The notes: a model not told the origin generated them from the sequence alone. Shown: positions 41,071 through 50,572, numbered from the stretch's first letter. The stretch is 64,000 nt of DNA from Mitsuokella sp047974105 (GCF_047974105.1 NZ_JBHYRS010000005.1:150659-214658); one strand, 5' to 3'. Numbers and translations: made by a program.

Positions 41071-41895
41071 ATGTATAAGATGATTGCCTTGGATCTCGAC
41101 GGTACACTCAATAATGATGAGAAGAAGATTACCCCCAAGACGCGTGAGGCACTTTTAGCGGTGCAGCAGCATGGCGTGACGGTTGTGCTGGCGTCGGGGC
41201 GTCAGGCACCGGGGCTTATGCGTGAGGCCAATGCCCTTGAACTCAGGGATTACCACGGCCTGCTGCTCTCGTATAACGGCGGCCAGATCAAGGATGCGAC
41301 GACGGGAGAAATCCTCTTCTCGCAGGCTATTGACCGCGGGACGGCACTGCGCTTCCTGCGCCATCTCGAAGCTTATCCGGAGCTTTCGCCAATCGTCGAT
41401 GACGGTGAATTCATCTTCACGACCGATGCCAGCCGCCATAAGGTGCAGGATGAGAGCCGCAACAACAATCTCAAGATCGAGATTGTCGAAAACATTGCCG
41501 ATGCCGTGGAAGAGCGCGGCTTTGCGCCGGTCAAGATTCTGACGGCTGCGCCAAATGAGATTCTCGTGCCGCACCTTGCCGATATCCGCCGCGGCTTTGA
41601 GGAAGAGCTTTCTTTCGTGCAGTCGGCACCGTGGTTTTACGAGGCAACGGTCAAAGGCGTCAGCAAGTCGACGTCGCTTGCGCGCGTCTGTGAGCGCCTT
41701 GACATTAAACGCAGTGAAGTCATGGCCTTTGGCGATGCCCAGAACGATATGAGCATGCTTGATTTTGCCGGCCATGGCGTGGCCATGGGCAATGCCTGCG
41801 ATGAACTCAAGGATATGGCCGATGAAATCACGCTGTCGAATAACGAGGATGGCATTGCGGCATCGCTCGCACGTCACTTTGATTTTTTAAATTAA
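41071..41895 (+). CDS. Cof-type HAD-superfamily phosphatase
   Basis: 274 residues from ATG 41071. HAD motifs: I, ALDLDGTLNNDEK; II, VVLASGRQ; III and IV, VKGVSKSTSLARVCERL and AFGDAQNDMSMLDFAG. The large cap domain between II and III marks a type IIB (Cof) enzyme that dephosphorylates sugar phosphates or related metabolites. The frame extends upstream, but that part overlaps the promoter. The ribosome site GGAAAGGA is 11 nt before the start. Confidence 0.9.
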   Translation: MYKMIALDLDGTLNNDEKKITPKTREALLAVQQHGVTVVLASGRQAPGLMREANALELRDYHGLLLSYNGGQIKDATTGEILFSQAIDRGTALRFLRHLEAYPELSPIVDDGEFIFTTDASRHKVQDESRNNNLKIEIVENIADAVEERGFAPVKILTAAPNEILVPHLADIRRGFEEELSFVQSAPWFYEATVKGVSKSTSLARVCERLDIKRSEVMAFGDAQNDMSMLDFAGHGVAMGNACDELKDMADEITLSNNEDGIAASLARHFDFLN

Positions 41896-41930
41896 GCCGC
41901 GTATCGCGTATTTTGTGATATTTCTCATAG

Positions 41931-41956
41931 AGCTTCCCTTATGGGGAGCTTTTTTT
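41931..41956 (+). terminator. Rho-independent terminator after HAD gene
   Basis: AGCTTCCC and GGGGAGCT pair around TTAT, followed by a T run. Confidence 0.88.
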
Positions 41957-42008
41957 ATGGAAATAAGGCATATATATAGTTGAAACTTATAGATTGTGCT
42001 TATTGCTA

Positions 42009-42037
42009 TTGACTTTTTAGGATGCAGGCCATACAAT
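42009..42037 (+). promoter_or_regulatory. suf operon promoter
   Basis: -35 TTGACT (42009-42014) and -10 TACAAT (42032-42037), spacer 17 bp, 73 nt before sufC. No clear IscR/SufR palindrome was identified. Confidence 0.7.
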
Positions 42038-42110
42038 GGATTTATCAATCCCGAGTAATTTTGTAAGGATTAAATATCCAGAGCTTAAATCTTAAAGGAG
42101 AGTTTTATAT

Positions 42111-42866
42111 ATGGCAGAGAATCTTTTGGAAATCAAGGATCTCCATGCTGGCGTCGAAGGCAAGGAAATCCTCAAAGGCCTGAGTCTGAAAGTCGACAAG
42201 GGTGAAGTGCATGTCATCCTCGGACCGAACGGCTCCGGCAAATCGACACTCATGAACATCATCATGGGCCATCCGAAATACGAGGTGACCTCCGGCACGA
42301 TTGACTTCGAAGGCGAGGATATCAAAGACCTCAAGACGTTTGAACGCGCGCGCAAGGGCCTGTTCCTCTCGTTCCAGACGCCGGAGGAAATCCCGGGCAT
42401 CACGGTCGAGAACATGATCCGCACGTCAAAGCAGGCCATCTCGGGCGAACGCGTTAAAATCATCCCGTTCCGCCGTCAGCTTAAACAGACGATGGAAGAG
42501 CTCAAGATGAAGCCTGAGTATGCAGAGCGCTATATGAACGTAGGCTTCTCGGGCGGCGAGAAAAAACGCAACGAGATCCTGCAGCTTCTTATGCTCAATC
42601 CGAAACTCGCGCTGCTCGATGAGACGGATTCGGGCCTTGATGTCGATGCCGTACAGATTGTCTCGGAAGGCGTCGCAAAGTTCCACAACGAGAACAACAG
42701 CTGCCTGATTATCACGCATAACACGCGCATTCTCGAAAAACTCAAGGTCGATAAGGTTCATGTCCTCATCAACGGCGAAATCGTCGAAGAGGGCGGTCCG
42801 GAGCTCATCGATGAAATCAACCGCCGCGGCTTTACGCACATCCTCGATGCTCAGGCAGAAAAGTGA
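42111..42866 (+). CDS. sufC: Fe-S cluster assembly ATPase SufC
   Basis: 251-residue ABC-type soluble ATPase that powers the SufBCD scaffold. Walker A GPNGSGKSTLMN, the signature VGFSGGEKKRNEILQLL, Walker B LALLDETDSGLD and the H-loop ITHNTR are all intact. SufC-specific GHPKYEVTSG is present. The ATG follows AAAGGAGAGTTTTATAT. First gene of sufC-B-D-S-U. Confidence 0.97.
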   Translation: MAENLLEIKDLHAGVEGKEILKGLSLKVDKGEVHVILGPNGSGKSTLMNIIMGHPKYEVTSGTIDFEGEDIKDLKTFERARKGLFLSFQTPEEIPGITVENMIRTSKQAISGERVKIIPFRRQLKQTMEELKMKPEYAERYMNVGFSGGEKKRNEILQLLMLNPKLALLDETDSGLDVDAVQIVSEGVAKFHNENNSCLIITHNTRILEKLKVDKVHVLINGEIVEEGGPELIDEINRRGFTHILDAQAEK

Positions 42867-42874
42867 GGCGCGCG

Positions 42875-44302
42875 ATGGCTGAAGAAAAATTTGTACCGAA
42901 AAAAAAGACGTACGTCGAAGACATCGAGCGTACGCTTTACGATATCAAAGACGCGGACCACTCCGTCTACAAGGCGCAGAGCGGCCTGACGGAAGATATC
43001 ATCCGCGATATCTCGAAACGCAAGCATGACCCGCAGTGGATGCTCGATTTCCGTCTCAAATCCCTTGAGGTCTACAATTCGCTGCCGCTGCCGACCTGGG
43101 GCCCGGATATTTCCGAGCTCAATATGGACGATATCGTCACGTACGTCCAGCCGGATGCCAAGATGACGGGCAATTGGCAGGAAGTGCCGAAAGATATCAA
43201 AAATACATTTGACCGCCTCGGCATCCCAGAGGCCGAGCAGAAGCAGAGTCTTGCGGGCGTCGGCGCGCAGTATGATTCTGAGGTCGTCTATCACAGCATT
43301 CAGGATGACCTTGTCAAGCAGGGCGTCATCTACACGGATATGGAAACGGCCATCCGCGAGCATGAGGATGTCGTCAAAGAGTACTTCATGACGCTCGTGC
43401 CGCCCAAAGACCATAAATTTGCGGCCCTGCACGGTGCCGTCTGGTCGGGCGGTTCGTTCGTCTATGTGCCGGAAGGCGTACATGTAGAGATTCCTCTGCA
43501 GTCATATTTCCGTCTCAACGCGGCAGGTGCCGGCCAGTTCGAGCACACGCTGATTATTGTAGAAAAAGGTGCAAGCCTGCACTTCATTGAAGGCTGCTCG
43601 GCTCCGAAGTACAATGTCACGAATCTCCATGCCGGCTGCGTCGAGCTCTTCGTCAAGGAGGGGGCACGCCTGCGCTATTCGACGATTGAGAACTGGTCGC
43701 GCAACATGATGAACCTCAACACGAAACGCGCCCTCGTTGAAAAAGACGGCATCATCGAGTGGGTTTCGGGCTCGTTCGGTTCGCATGTTTCGTGCCTCTA
43801 TCCGTGCAGCATCCTGCACGGCGAGAACGCACGCTGTGAATTTACGGGCGTCACGTTTGCCTCGAAGGGGCAGAACCTCGATACGGGTGCCAGCGTCATC
43901 CACGCAGCGCCGCATACGTCGGCAAATATCAACACGCGTACGATTTCCAAAGCCGGCGGCAAGGCCACATACCGCAGTGCTGTCAAGGTTACGCGCCGTG
44001 CGCCGTTTGCGAAATGCTCGGTTAACTGCGAATCGCTGATGCTCGACAATGAATCGCGCAGTGATACACTGCCGGTCATGGATATCGAGGGCGATGAGGC
44101 CGATATCGGGCATGAGGCCAAGATTGGCCGCATCAGCGATGAAGCGATTTTCTACCTGACTTCCCGCGGCATCGATGAGGATGAGGCCCGCGCGATGATC
44201 GTACGCGGCTTCGTTGAGCCTATTGCCAAGGAGCTGCCGCTCGAGTACGCCGTAGAAATGAATAATTTGGTCAATATTGAATTGGAAGGGACGATGGGCT
44301 GA
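42875..44302 (+). CDS. sufB: Fe-S cluster assembly scaffold SufB
   Basis: 475 residues. Beta-helical scaffold that forms the nascent cluster with SufC and SufD. Motifs: DPQWMLDFRLKSLE, GVGAQYDSEVVYHSI, GGSFVYVPEGVHVEIPLQ, then CSAPKYNVTNLHAGCVELFV and SVNCESLMLDN (the cysteine near the C-terminal part is conserved in SufB). ATG 42875 lies 8 nt after the sufC stop behind AAGTGAGG. Confidence 0.97.
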   Translation: MAEEKFVPKKKTYVEDIERTLYDIKDADHSVYKAQSGLTEDIIRDISKRKHDPQWMLDFRLKSLEVYNSLPLPTWGPDISELNMDDIVTYVQPDAKMTGNWQEVPKDIKNTFDRLGIPEAEQKQSLAGVGAQYDSEVVYHSIQDDLVKQGVIYTDMETAIREHEDVVKEYFMTLVPPKDHKFAALHGAVWSGGSFVYVPEGVHVEIPLQSYFRLNAAGAGQFEHTLIIVEKGASLHFIEGCSAPKYNVTNLHAGCVELFVKEGARLRYSTIENWSRNMMNLNTKRALVEKDGIIEWVSGSFGSHVSCLYPCSILHGENARCEFTGVTFASKGQNLDTGASVIHAAPHTSANINTRTISKAGGKATYRSAVKVTRRAPFAKCSVNCESLMLDNESRSDTLPVMDIEGDEADIGHEAKIGRISDEAIFYLTSRGIDEDEARAMIVRGFVEPIAKELPLEYAVEMNNLVNIELEGTMG

Positions 44303-44303
44303 T

Positions 44304-45140
44304 ATGGCAGATTTGAAAACATTCTCCCGGATCCCCATGCGTACCTGGCGCTGGCTCGGCGTCAATGAGAGCAGGATTCCGGCTGATATCGATGAAAATA
44401 TAAAGACGCAGAAGCTGCTTGTCGAAGCAGGCAGGCAGGACGAAGTCGTCCTGACGCAGCGCGAGGGCGGCCAGTACGAACTGCAGGTGCATCTTGAGGA
44501 TGGCGCGAAGCTTCATCTCGTCAATGCCCAGCTCGTGCCGGCTGACAAGCTCTATACCTGCCGCGTCAAGGTTTTTGTCGGCAAGGGAGCAGAATTTTCC
44601 TATACCGTAGTCGAAGCCGGTGCAAAGCAGACGGCGACGGAGCTCTATGTCGACCTCGCCGGCGATGACTCGAAGGCCGATGTCTGGGGACTGTATTTCG
44701 GTGATGGCAAGAGCCTTATCGACCTCAACTACGTCATCCGCCAGGGCGGCAAACGCACGGACGCCAATATGCAGGTTCGCGGCGCGCTGCTCGGCGAGAG
44801 CGAGAAGATTTTCCGCGGCACACTCGACTTCCTCGAAGGTGCCAAGGGTTCGGTCGGACGTGAGAACGAGGAAGTCGTACTGCTCTCTCCCAATGTCCGC
44901 AACCGCAGCGTGCCAATCATGCTTTCGCATGAAGACGATGTCGATGGCCATCATGCCGTTTCCGTCGGCAAGATGGATGAAAATAAACTCTTTTATCTCA
45001 TGAGCCGCGGCCTTGACCTAACAGAAGCACAGCGTCTCGTCGTCGAGGCTTCCTTCAATCCGGTGCTCGACCGCATCCCGGATGAAGAGCTCAAGGGAGA
45101 AATTGATACGTATTTGCAGAGGAGACTTTCGAATGGCTGA
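44304..45140 (+). CDS. sufD: Fe-S cluster assembly protein SufD
   Basis: 278 residues, shorter than E. coli SufD (about 420). It keeps the C-terminal beta-helix core seen in SufB/SufD (LPN-like VNAQLVPADKLYTCRV, VRGALLGESEKIFRGTLDFL, GHHAVSVGKMDENKLFYLMSRG). It is the partner of SufB in the SufBCD complex. ATG 44304 starts 1 nt after the sufB stop; an upstream in-frame ATG inside sufB is less likely. It overlaps sufS by 8 nt. Confidence 0.92.
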   Translation: MADLKTFSRIPMRTWRWLGVNESRIPADIDENIKTQKLLVEAGRQDEVVLTQREGGQYELQVHLEDGAKLHLVNAQLVPADKLYTCRVKVFVGKGAEFSYTVVEAGAKQTATELYVDLAGDDSKADVWGLYFGDGKSLIDLNYVIRQGGKRTDANMQVRGALLGESEKIFRGTLDFLEGAKGSVGRENEEVVLLSPNVRNRSVPIMLSHEDDVDGHHAVSVGKMDENKLFYLMSRGLDLTEAQRLVVEASFNPVLDRIPDEELKGEIDTYLQRRLSNG

Positions 45141-46368
45141 TGCACAGGAATTTTTGAAGGATTTCCCGCTCCTCAAAATGAAGATGAACGGGAAACAGAT
45201 TGCTTATCTCGATAATGGCGCGACGACGCAGAAGCCGGAACAGATTATCCAGTCCATCTGCGGATATTACGGCGGCTGCAACGCCAATCCGCACCGCGGT
45301 GCGTATGCACTTTCCGTCAAAGCTACGGAAATCTACGAGAATGCGCGCGTGCGTACGGCAAAATTCATCAATGCTGCGCGCCCCGCTGAAATCATCTTCA
45401 CGAAGAATGCGACGGAAGCCCTGAATCTCGTGGCTTACAGTTATGGCCTGCACAACGTCAAGGCCGGCGATGAAATCGTCATCACGATTTCCGAGCATCA
45501 CAGCAACCTCGTGCCGTGGCAGTTTGTCGCCAAGTCGACGGGTGCGGTGCTCAAGTATATTTACCTCGAGAAGGATGGCAATCTTTCGGATGAGGATATC
45601 GAGACGAAAATCACGGAAAAGACGAAAATCGTCGCCGTGACACAGGTCTCAAACGTACTCGGCCTCAAGAATGATGTCAAGAAAATCGTCAAGAAGGCTC
45701 ACAGCGTCGGCGCGGTTGCCGTTGTCGACGGCTCGCAGAGCGTCGCACACATGAAAGTCGATGTCCGCGATATCGACTGCGATTTCTTCGCCTTCTCCGG
45801 TCATAAGATGCTTTCGCCGATGGGCATTGGCGTGCTCTACGGCAAATACGACATCCTCGATGCCATGCCTCCGTTCCTGCGCGGCGGTGACATGATCGAG
45901 TACGTCGAAGAGCAGAATACGACGTATGCCGAGCTGCCGGCGAAATTCGAAGCTGGCACGCAGAATGTCGGCGGTGCTGCCGGTCTGACGGCTGCCATCG
46001 ATTACCTCGAGAACATCACGTTTGACCGCATCGAGGCCATTGAGAAAGACCTCGTGGACTACGCCCTGCCGCAGCTGCGCGAGCTGCCGTACATTGAACT
46101 TTATGGCTGCGATACGACGCGCGACAACAAGACGGGCATCATTGCCTTCAACGTCAAGGACGTTCATCCGCATGATGTCGCGAGCATCCTTGACAGCTAC
46201 GGTGTGGCCATTCGTGCCGGCCATCACTGCGCACAGCCTCTGCACCGCTATTTGGGGCAGAATGCCAGCTGCCGTGCAAGTTTCTACCTTTATAATACGC
46301 GCGAGGACATCGACCGCTGGATTGACGCCCTCAAGAAGGTAAGGGGGGTCCTTGGCTATGGCGCTTGA
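45133..46368 (+). CDS. sufS: Cysteine desulfurase SufS
   Basis: 411-residue PLP enzyme giving sulfur from cysteine. N-terminus AYLDNGATTQKPEQII, ISEHHSNLVPWQ, PLP-lysine SGHKMLSPMGIGVLYGK, and the catalytic-cysteine loop RAGHHCAQPLHRY near residue 370. The long class II type pairs with SufU, encoded next. It starts inside the sufD end (ATG 45133, AGGAGA upstream). Confidence 0.96.
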   Translation: MADAQEFLKDFPLLKMKMNGKQIAYLDNGATTQKPEQIIQSICGYYGGCNANPHRGAYALSVKATEIYENARVRTAKFINAARPAEIIFTKNATEALNLVAYSYGLHNVKAGDEIVITISEHHSNLVPWQFVAKSTGAVLKYIYLEKDGNLSDEDIETKITEKTKIVAVTQVSNVLGLKNDVKKIVKKAHSVGAVAVVDGSQSVAHMKVDVRDIDCDFFAFSGHKMLSPMGIGVLYGKYDILDAMPPFLRGGDMIEYVEEQNTTYAELPAKFEAGTQNVGGAAGLTAAIDYLENITFDRIEAIEKDLVDYALPQLRELPYIELYGCDTTRDNKTGIIAFNVKDVHPHDVASILDSYGVAIRAGHHCAQPLHRYLGQNASCRASFYLYNTREDIDRWIDALKKVRGVLGYGA

Positions 46369-46801
46369 AGATATTTACACGGAGCTCATCGGCGAACACA
46401 GCCGCAATCCGGAGAACAAGCATCATCTCGACCATGCCACGTGTGCCCTTAAGGGCCATAACCCGAGCTGCGGCGATGAAATCACACTCGAACTGCAGAT
46501 TGAAGACGGCATTGTCAAAGATGCATCGTTCACGGGCGTCGGCTGCGCCATCTCGCAGGCTTCGACGGATATCATGATTGACCTGATCCGCGGCCAGAAA
46601 GTCGAGAAGGCCAAGGAACTCGCGGAGAAATTCATCGGCATGATCAAGCGTGAAATCACGGATGAAGATGAACTCGAAGAGCTCGATGAAGCACTGGCTC
46701 TCAAGAATGTCTCGAATATGCCGGCCCGCGTTAAATGTGCGGTACTCGCCTGGCATACGCTTGACGATGCTCTTGAAAAAGAAGAGCAGGCGAAAAAATA
46801 A
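46358..46801 (+). CDS. sufU: Sulfur-transfer/scaffold protein SufU
   Basis: 147 residues. Zinc-binding IscU-like protein that accepts sulfur from SufS in Gram-positive-type Suf systems. Cysteines are seen at HATCALKG, NPSCGDEI, GVGCAIS and the C-terminal RVKCAVLAW. Start ATG 46358 behind a GGGGGG-rich site within the sufS end (11-nt overlap). Last gene of the operon. Confidence 0.94.
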   Translation: MALEDIYTELIGEHSRNPENKHHLDHATCALKGHNPSCGDEITLELQIEDGIVKDASFTGVGCAISQASTDIMIDLIRGQKVEKAKELAEKFIGMIKREITDEDELEELDEALALKNVSNMPARVKCAVLAWHTLDDALEKEEQAKK

Positions 46802-46805
46802 GATT

Positions 46806-46881
46806 TTATCCACAGAAATCTGGGGATATCCATGGAAAAGCTGTGGATATCCCCTGTGCTTTGTGGATAAGCTGTGAATAA
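46806..46881. other. Cluster of four DnaA-box-like 9-mers around a hairpin
   Basis: TTATCCACA at 46806-46814 and its complement at 46862-46870 are exact DnaA boxes. TGTGAATAA at 46873-46881 fits TTATNCACA, and 46842-46850 has one mismatch. Between them GGGGATATCCA (46822-46832) and TGGATATCCCC (46844-46854) form a perfect 11-bp hairpin with no T run. No dnaA, dnaN or AT-rich unwinding region is adjacent, so oriC is unlikely. A DnaA-binding regulatory or titration site is possible. Confidence 0.6.
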
Positions 46882-46913
46882 ACAGGGTGCATCACAAGGA
46901 AAGGAAGAGCATC

Positions 46914-47417
46914 ATGGCAGTAAAAGAAGTTTCCCCGTTTGAATTCAATGAAAGTCCGTTCAAGGTCATCGGCAAGGAGTGGCTGCTCGTCACAGGCGAG
47001 TACGATGGCAAGTCCAATGCGATGACGGCTTCGTGGGGCGGCCTCGGCATCATGTGGGGCAAACCGGTGGCATTCATCTTCATCCGTCCGACGCGTTACA
47101 CAAAGGAGTTCGTCGATAAGGCAGAAGGCCTGACGCTTTCGGTTTTTACCGAGGATTACCGTAAGATGATGAATTACTTCGGCACGGTCTCGGGCCGCGA
47201 TGAGGATAAAATCAAGAAAGCCGGCCTGACCATGGAGCACGATAACGGCCGCACCTACTTCGACGAAGCGCGCGTGACAATGCTCTGCCGCAAACTCTAC
47301 GCCCAGCCTCTCGCTTCGGAATTTTTCATTGACAAGAGCTGCGATGAAAAATGGTACAAGAACGATTACCATACGATGTACGTCGTGGAGATCGAAAAGC
47401 TCCTCGTCAAGGAATGA
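46914..47417 (+). CDS. Flavoredoxin / flavin reductase-like FMN-binding protein
   Basis: 167 residues. Typical flavin-reductase-like split barrel: NAMTASWGGLGIMWGKPVA and FIRPTRYTKEFVDKAEGLTLS (FMN-contacting), FGTVSGRDEDKIKKAGL. Flavoredoxins carry electrons with FMN, often in anaerobes. ATG 46914 follows AAGGAAAGGAAG. Overlaps the following Crp/Fnr gene by 4 nt (ATGA), so both are likely co-translated. Confidence 0.88.
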   Translation: MAVKEVSPFEFNESPFKVIGKEWLLVTGEYDGKSNAMTASWGGLGIMWGKPVAFIFIRPTRYTKEFVDKAEGLTLSVFTEDYRKMMNYFGTVSGRDEDKIKKAGLTMEHDNGRTYFDEARVTMLCRKLYAQPLASEFFIDKSCDEKWYKNDYHTMYVVEIEKLLVKE

Positions 47418-48148
47418 GCGCGGGCGAAAAGGGGCCGTCCTGCAGCCCGCTCGCCGGTCAATCCGCACCAGCGGCCTCAATCCTGCGCTGCAGCAGCCTG
47501 ACGATGGGCATGGATGACGCGGAAATTGCAGAACTCTTAGCTTCGAGTCAGGTTCGGCGCCACAAATTTTCGGCAGGAGAGATTGTCTTCTACGATGGCG
47601 ACCTGCCGCATTCTTTATACATCCTGCTGCGCGGTGAAGTTCACATCCTCAAGGATACCTTCTCGGGCCGCCGTATCTTTATCTCGGAAATCAATGAACC
47701 GGGCGATATGTTCGGCGAGGTTTACGAAGTGCTCAAACAGCCCTACGATATTTACGTAGAAGCTGCGAAAGATACAGAGCTTCTGGAAATCGACAGCCGC
47801 TTCTTTTCGCTGGGCGGGAAGAAGGAAAAACTTTCCCGCAGTGCGCTGCTCGTGGAACGGAACCTCATGCGCATTTTTGCGCGCAAGGCGTATTTCATGC
47901 ATGGGCGCATCAAGGTGCTTGCCAGCGGCAGCCTGCGTGAAAAAGTCGTGCGCTTCCTGTTTCAGAACATGGATGAAAGCGGACAGATTGAGCTGACGGC
48001 AAGCCGTGAATATCTCGCGGCCTACCTCGCGGTCACGCGTCCGTCGCTTTCGCGCGAGCTTTCGGCCATGCAGAAGGACGGCCTGCTCGAGGTCTCGGGC
48101 AAACGCATTCGCGTGCTCGATATGAAGCGTTTCGAAGAATATCTTTAA
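47414..48148 (+). CDS. Crp/Fnr family transcriptional regulator
   Basis: About 244 residues from ATG 47414. Cyclic-nucleotide-like beta barrel (FSAGEIVFYDGDLPHSLYIL, INEPGDMFGEVYEVLKQPYD), long dimerisation helix, and a C-terminal winged helix (SREYLAAYLAVTRPSLSREL). Only scattered cysteines occur in the N-terminal extension (two within about 26 residues), not a full FNR Fe-S set, so the signal is unknown. Coupled to flavoredoxin, so a redox theme is plausible. Confidence 0.88.
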   Translation: MSAGEKGPSCSPLAGQSAPAASILRCSSLTMGMDDAEIAELLASSQVRRHKFSAGEIVFYDGDLPHSLYILLRGEVHILKDTFSGRRIFISEINEPGDMFGEVYEVLKQPYDIYVEAAKDTELLEIDSRFFSLGGKKEKLSRSALLVERNLMRIFARKAYFMHGRIKVLASGSLREKVVRFLFQNMDESGQIELTASREYLAAYLAVTRPSLSRELSAMQKDGLLEVSGKRIRVLDMKRFEEYL

Positions 48149-48171
48149 CTGGAATATATGATTTCTGCCGC

Positions 48172-48206
48172 AAAGTGCTTTTCTTTTTGAAAGGCACTTT
48201 TCTTTT
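48172..48206 (+). terminator. Rho-independent terminator after Crp/Fnr gene
   Basis: AAAGTGCTTTTC and GAAAGGCACTTT pair around TTTTT, followed by TCTTTTG. Confidence 0.85.
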
Positions 48207-48351
48207 GTTGTGTATTAAATGACATGATTCTCTATGATTTTTATCCTAGGAAAGATGGTCATTCAATGATATAATAGAAGGGTTTGCGAACGGATTTATG
48301 CTGCTTATCATGAAGCAGCAGTGTATCAATCATGTATATGGAGGTCTTGCT

Positions 48352-49449
48352 TTGTTAGCTACGCGTGAATATCAGGATATTGAAGAGAAGGTGATGCAGG
48401 GGAAGCGCCTCACGAGAGAGGACGGCATCCGCCTGTTTCACTGTCATGACCTTGCCTGGCTGGGCGCTCTTGCCGACCATGTACGTAAGGAAAAATGCGG
48501 CGATATCGTCTATTACAACGTCAACTGCCATGTCAATCTGACGAATATCTGCACGTCGCACTGCAAATTCTGTGCCTTTGGCCGCGATGAGGATGAAAAA
48601 GGTGCCTATGCGATGACGAAGGCGCAGGCCATCGCGGTGGTCGAGGATGCCATGAAGGACCCAAATCTTGCCGGACTGCACGTCGTCTCGGGACTTCATC
48701 CGACCTGGTCGTTCGAGGATTATCTCGGCATTGTCGAAGCCCTGCACAAAAAATTCCCGAAGCTTTATATGAAGGGCTTCACGGGTGTGGAAATCACGCA
48801 TTTTGCGGAGATTTCCGGCCTTTCTGTCGAAGAGGTGCTGCGCCAGCTGCGCGACCGCGGCGGCCTGCAGGCCATTGCGGGCGGCGGCGCAGAGATTTTG
48901 TCGGACCGCGTGCGCGGGGAGCTCTGTCCCAATAAGGCCACGGCGGATGAATGGCTGAGTGTCGCACGCACGGCGCATAAACTCGGCATCAAATCAAATG
49001 CTTCGATGCTCTACGGCCATATCGAGACGCTCGAAGAGCGTGTGGACCATCTGCTGCGCCTGCGCGAGCTGCAGGATGAGACAGGCGGTTTCCAGACGTT
49101 CATCTGCTTCCCGTTCCTGCCGAAACATACGGAACTCGGCAAATATATCAAGCAGACGAGCATGTGGGATGATCTGCGCACGATGGCGATTTCCCGCCTC
49201 ATGCTCGACAATTTTAAAAACATCAAGGCGTACTGGGTCATGCTGACCGTACCTGTGGCGCAGGTAGCCCTTGGTTTTGGCGCCAATGATATCGACGGCA
49301 CCATCCACAAGGAAACCATTCTGCACGATGCCGGTGCCAAGAGTCCGACGGCCCTGAGTGAGGACAGCATTATCCGCATCATCAAGGAAGCCGGCCGAAT
49401 TCCGGCAGCCTGTGACTGCAATTTTAATATCCTGCGCATCATTGAATGA
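48352..49449 (+). CDS. mqnE: Aminofutalosine synthase (MqnE family radical SAM), copy 1
   Basis: 365 residues from TTG 48352, 7 nt after GGAGG. The radical-SAM motif CTSHCKFCAF (CxxxCxxC) is preceded by VNCHVNLTNI, and GGLQAIAGGGAEILSDRV and LYGHIETLEERVDHL follow. This pattern is the MqnE/MqnC/CofH-type family, and the GGGAE-SDR form resembles MqnE, which joins 3-[(1-carboxyvinyl)oxy]benzoate to adenosine for menaquinone. First of a four-gene tight cluster. Confidence 0.88.
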   Translation: MLATREYQDIEEKVMQGKRLTREDGIRLFHCHDLAWLGALADHVRKEKCGDIVYYNVNCHVNLTNICTSHCKFCAFGRDEDEKGAYAMTKAQAIAVVEDAMKDPNLAGLHVVSGLHPTWSFEDYLGIVEALHKKFPKLYMKGFTGVEITHFAEISGLSVEEVLRQLRDRGGLQAIAGGGAEILSDRVRGELCPNKATADEWLSVARTAHKLGIKSNASMLYGHIETLEERVDHLLRLRELQDETGGFQTFICFPFLPKHTELGKYIKQTSMWDDLRTMAISRLMLDNFKNIKAYWVMLTVPVAQVALGFGANDIDGTIHKETILHDAGAKSPTALSEDSIIRIIKEAGRIPAACDCNFNILRIIE

Positions 49450-49463
49450 GAGAGGCATATAAT

Positions 49464-50570
49464 ATGAAGCAAATTGAAACGGCAAGGGCGAAAGCCGCAG
49501 CCGGAGAGCGGCTGACATTTGCCGATGCCATGGCACTTTATGAGGACAATGACCTGCTTTTTCTGGCCGACTGCGCGCGGAAAGCCAAGGAGAAAAAGAG
49601 CGGCCATCAGGTTTTTTACACGGTCAACCGTCATATCAACCTGACGAACATCTGCAGCTCCAATTGTCCGCTCTGCGCTTTTCAGGTCGAAGAAGGCGAT
49701 GCGCGCGGCTTTGTCTACGAGCATGACGATATCGAAAAAATTCTTGAGAAGGCAAAGCAGGTCAGGGATTTGTCGGAAATCCACATCGTTTCGGCACTTC
49801 ATCCGGATAAACCGTTTTCGTATTATGTGGAGGTCGTGCGTCAGGTAAAAGCTGCCCTGCCAAAGGCCGATGTCAAGGCCTTTACGCCTGTCGAGATTGT
49901 CAATTTCTCGAAAATGACGGGTAAGAGCATCCGCGAAGTCTTGGAAATCCTGAAGGAAGCGGGTCTTGACAGCCTGCCGGGCGGCGGCGCGGAGATTTTA
50001 TCCGACCGCGTCCGCAAAATCATCTGCCCGAAAAAGGCGACGGCGGCCGAATGGATTGAGACGATGAAAACGGCACACGGGCTCGGTATCCGCACGAATG
50101 CTTCCATTATGTACGGCCATGTCGAGACGATCGAGGAACGTCTGCAGCATCTTTTTACCATCCGCGATATTCAGGATGAGACGGGCGGCTTTCAGGCTTT
50201 CATGCTGTTTCCGTTCCATCCCGCCCATACAAAGCTCGGCGAAGAATACCATCTGCAGCGCGTCGGGGCTTGGGAAGACATGAAGATGATGGCACTTTCC
50301 CGCCTGATTCTCGACAATATCGACCACGTCAAGGCGTTCTGGATTATGCTGACGATGCCCGTCGCGCAGCTCGCGCTGGGCTTTGGCGCCGATGACCTCG
50401 ACGGCACGATTGGCGAGGAAAAAATCATCCATGCGGCCGGCGCCAAGACGAAGACGGGCATCACACGTGCGCAGCTTGAAAAAATCATCCGCGAGGCCGG
50501 CTATGAGCCCGTTGAACGCGATACATTCTACCAGCCAATTCGGCCAATTCAGGGAGAGAGGGAGGAATGA
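49464..50570 (+). CDS. MqnE family radical SAM protein, copy 2
   Basis: 368 residues from ATG 49464 (GAGAGAGG upstream). Radical-SAM motif CSSNCPLCAF, then VKAFTPVEIVNFSKMTGKSI, SLPGGGAEILSDRVRKIICP and MYGHVETIEERLQHLF. It is clearly paralogous to the preceding protein (same lengths and blocks) and equally MqnE-like. The two may differ in substrate, or one may be a CofH-like or MqnC-like variant. Confidence 0.86.
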   Translation: MKQIETARAKAAAGERLTFADAMALYEDNDLLFLADCARKAKEKKSGHQVFYTVNRHINLTNICSSNCPLCAFQVEEGDARGFVYEHDDIEKILEKAKQVRDLSEIHIVSALHPDKPFSYYVEVVRQVKAALPKADVKAFTPVEIVNFSKMTGKSIREVLEILKEAGLDSLPGGGAEILSDRVRKIICPKKATAAEWIETMKTAHGLGIRTNASIMYGHVETIEERLQHLFTIRDIQDETGGFQAFMLFPFHPAHTKLGEEYHLQRVGAWEDMKMMALSRLILDNIDHVKAFWIMLTMPVAQLALGFGADDLDGTIGEEKIIHAAGAKTKTGITRAQLEKIIREAGYEPVERDTFYQPIRPIQGEREE

Positions 50571-50572
50571 AG

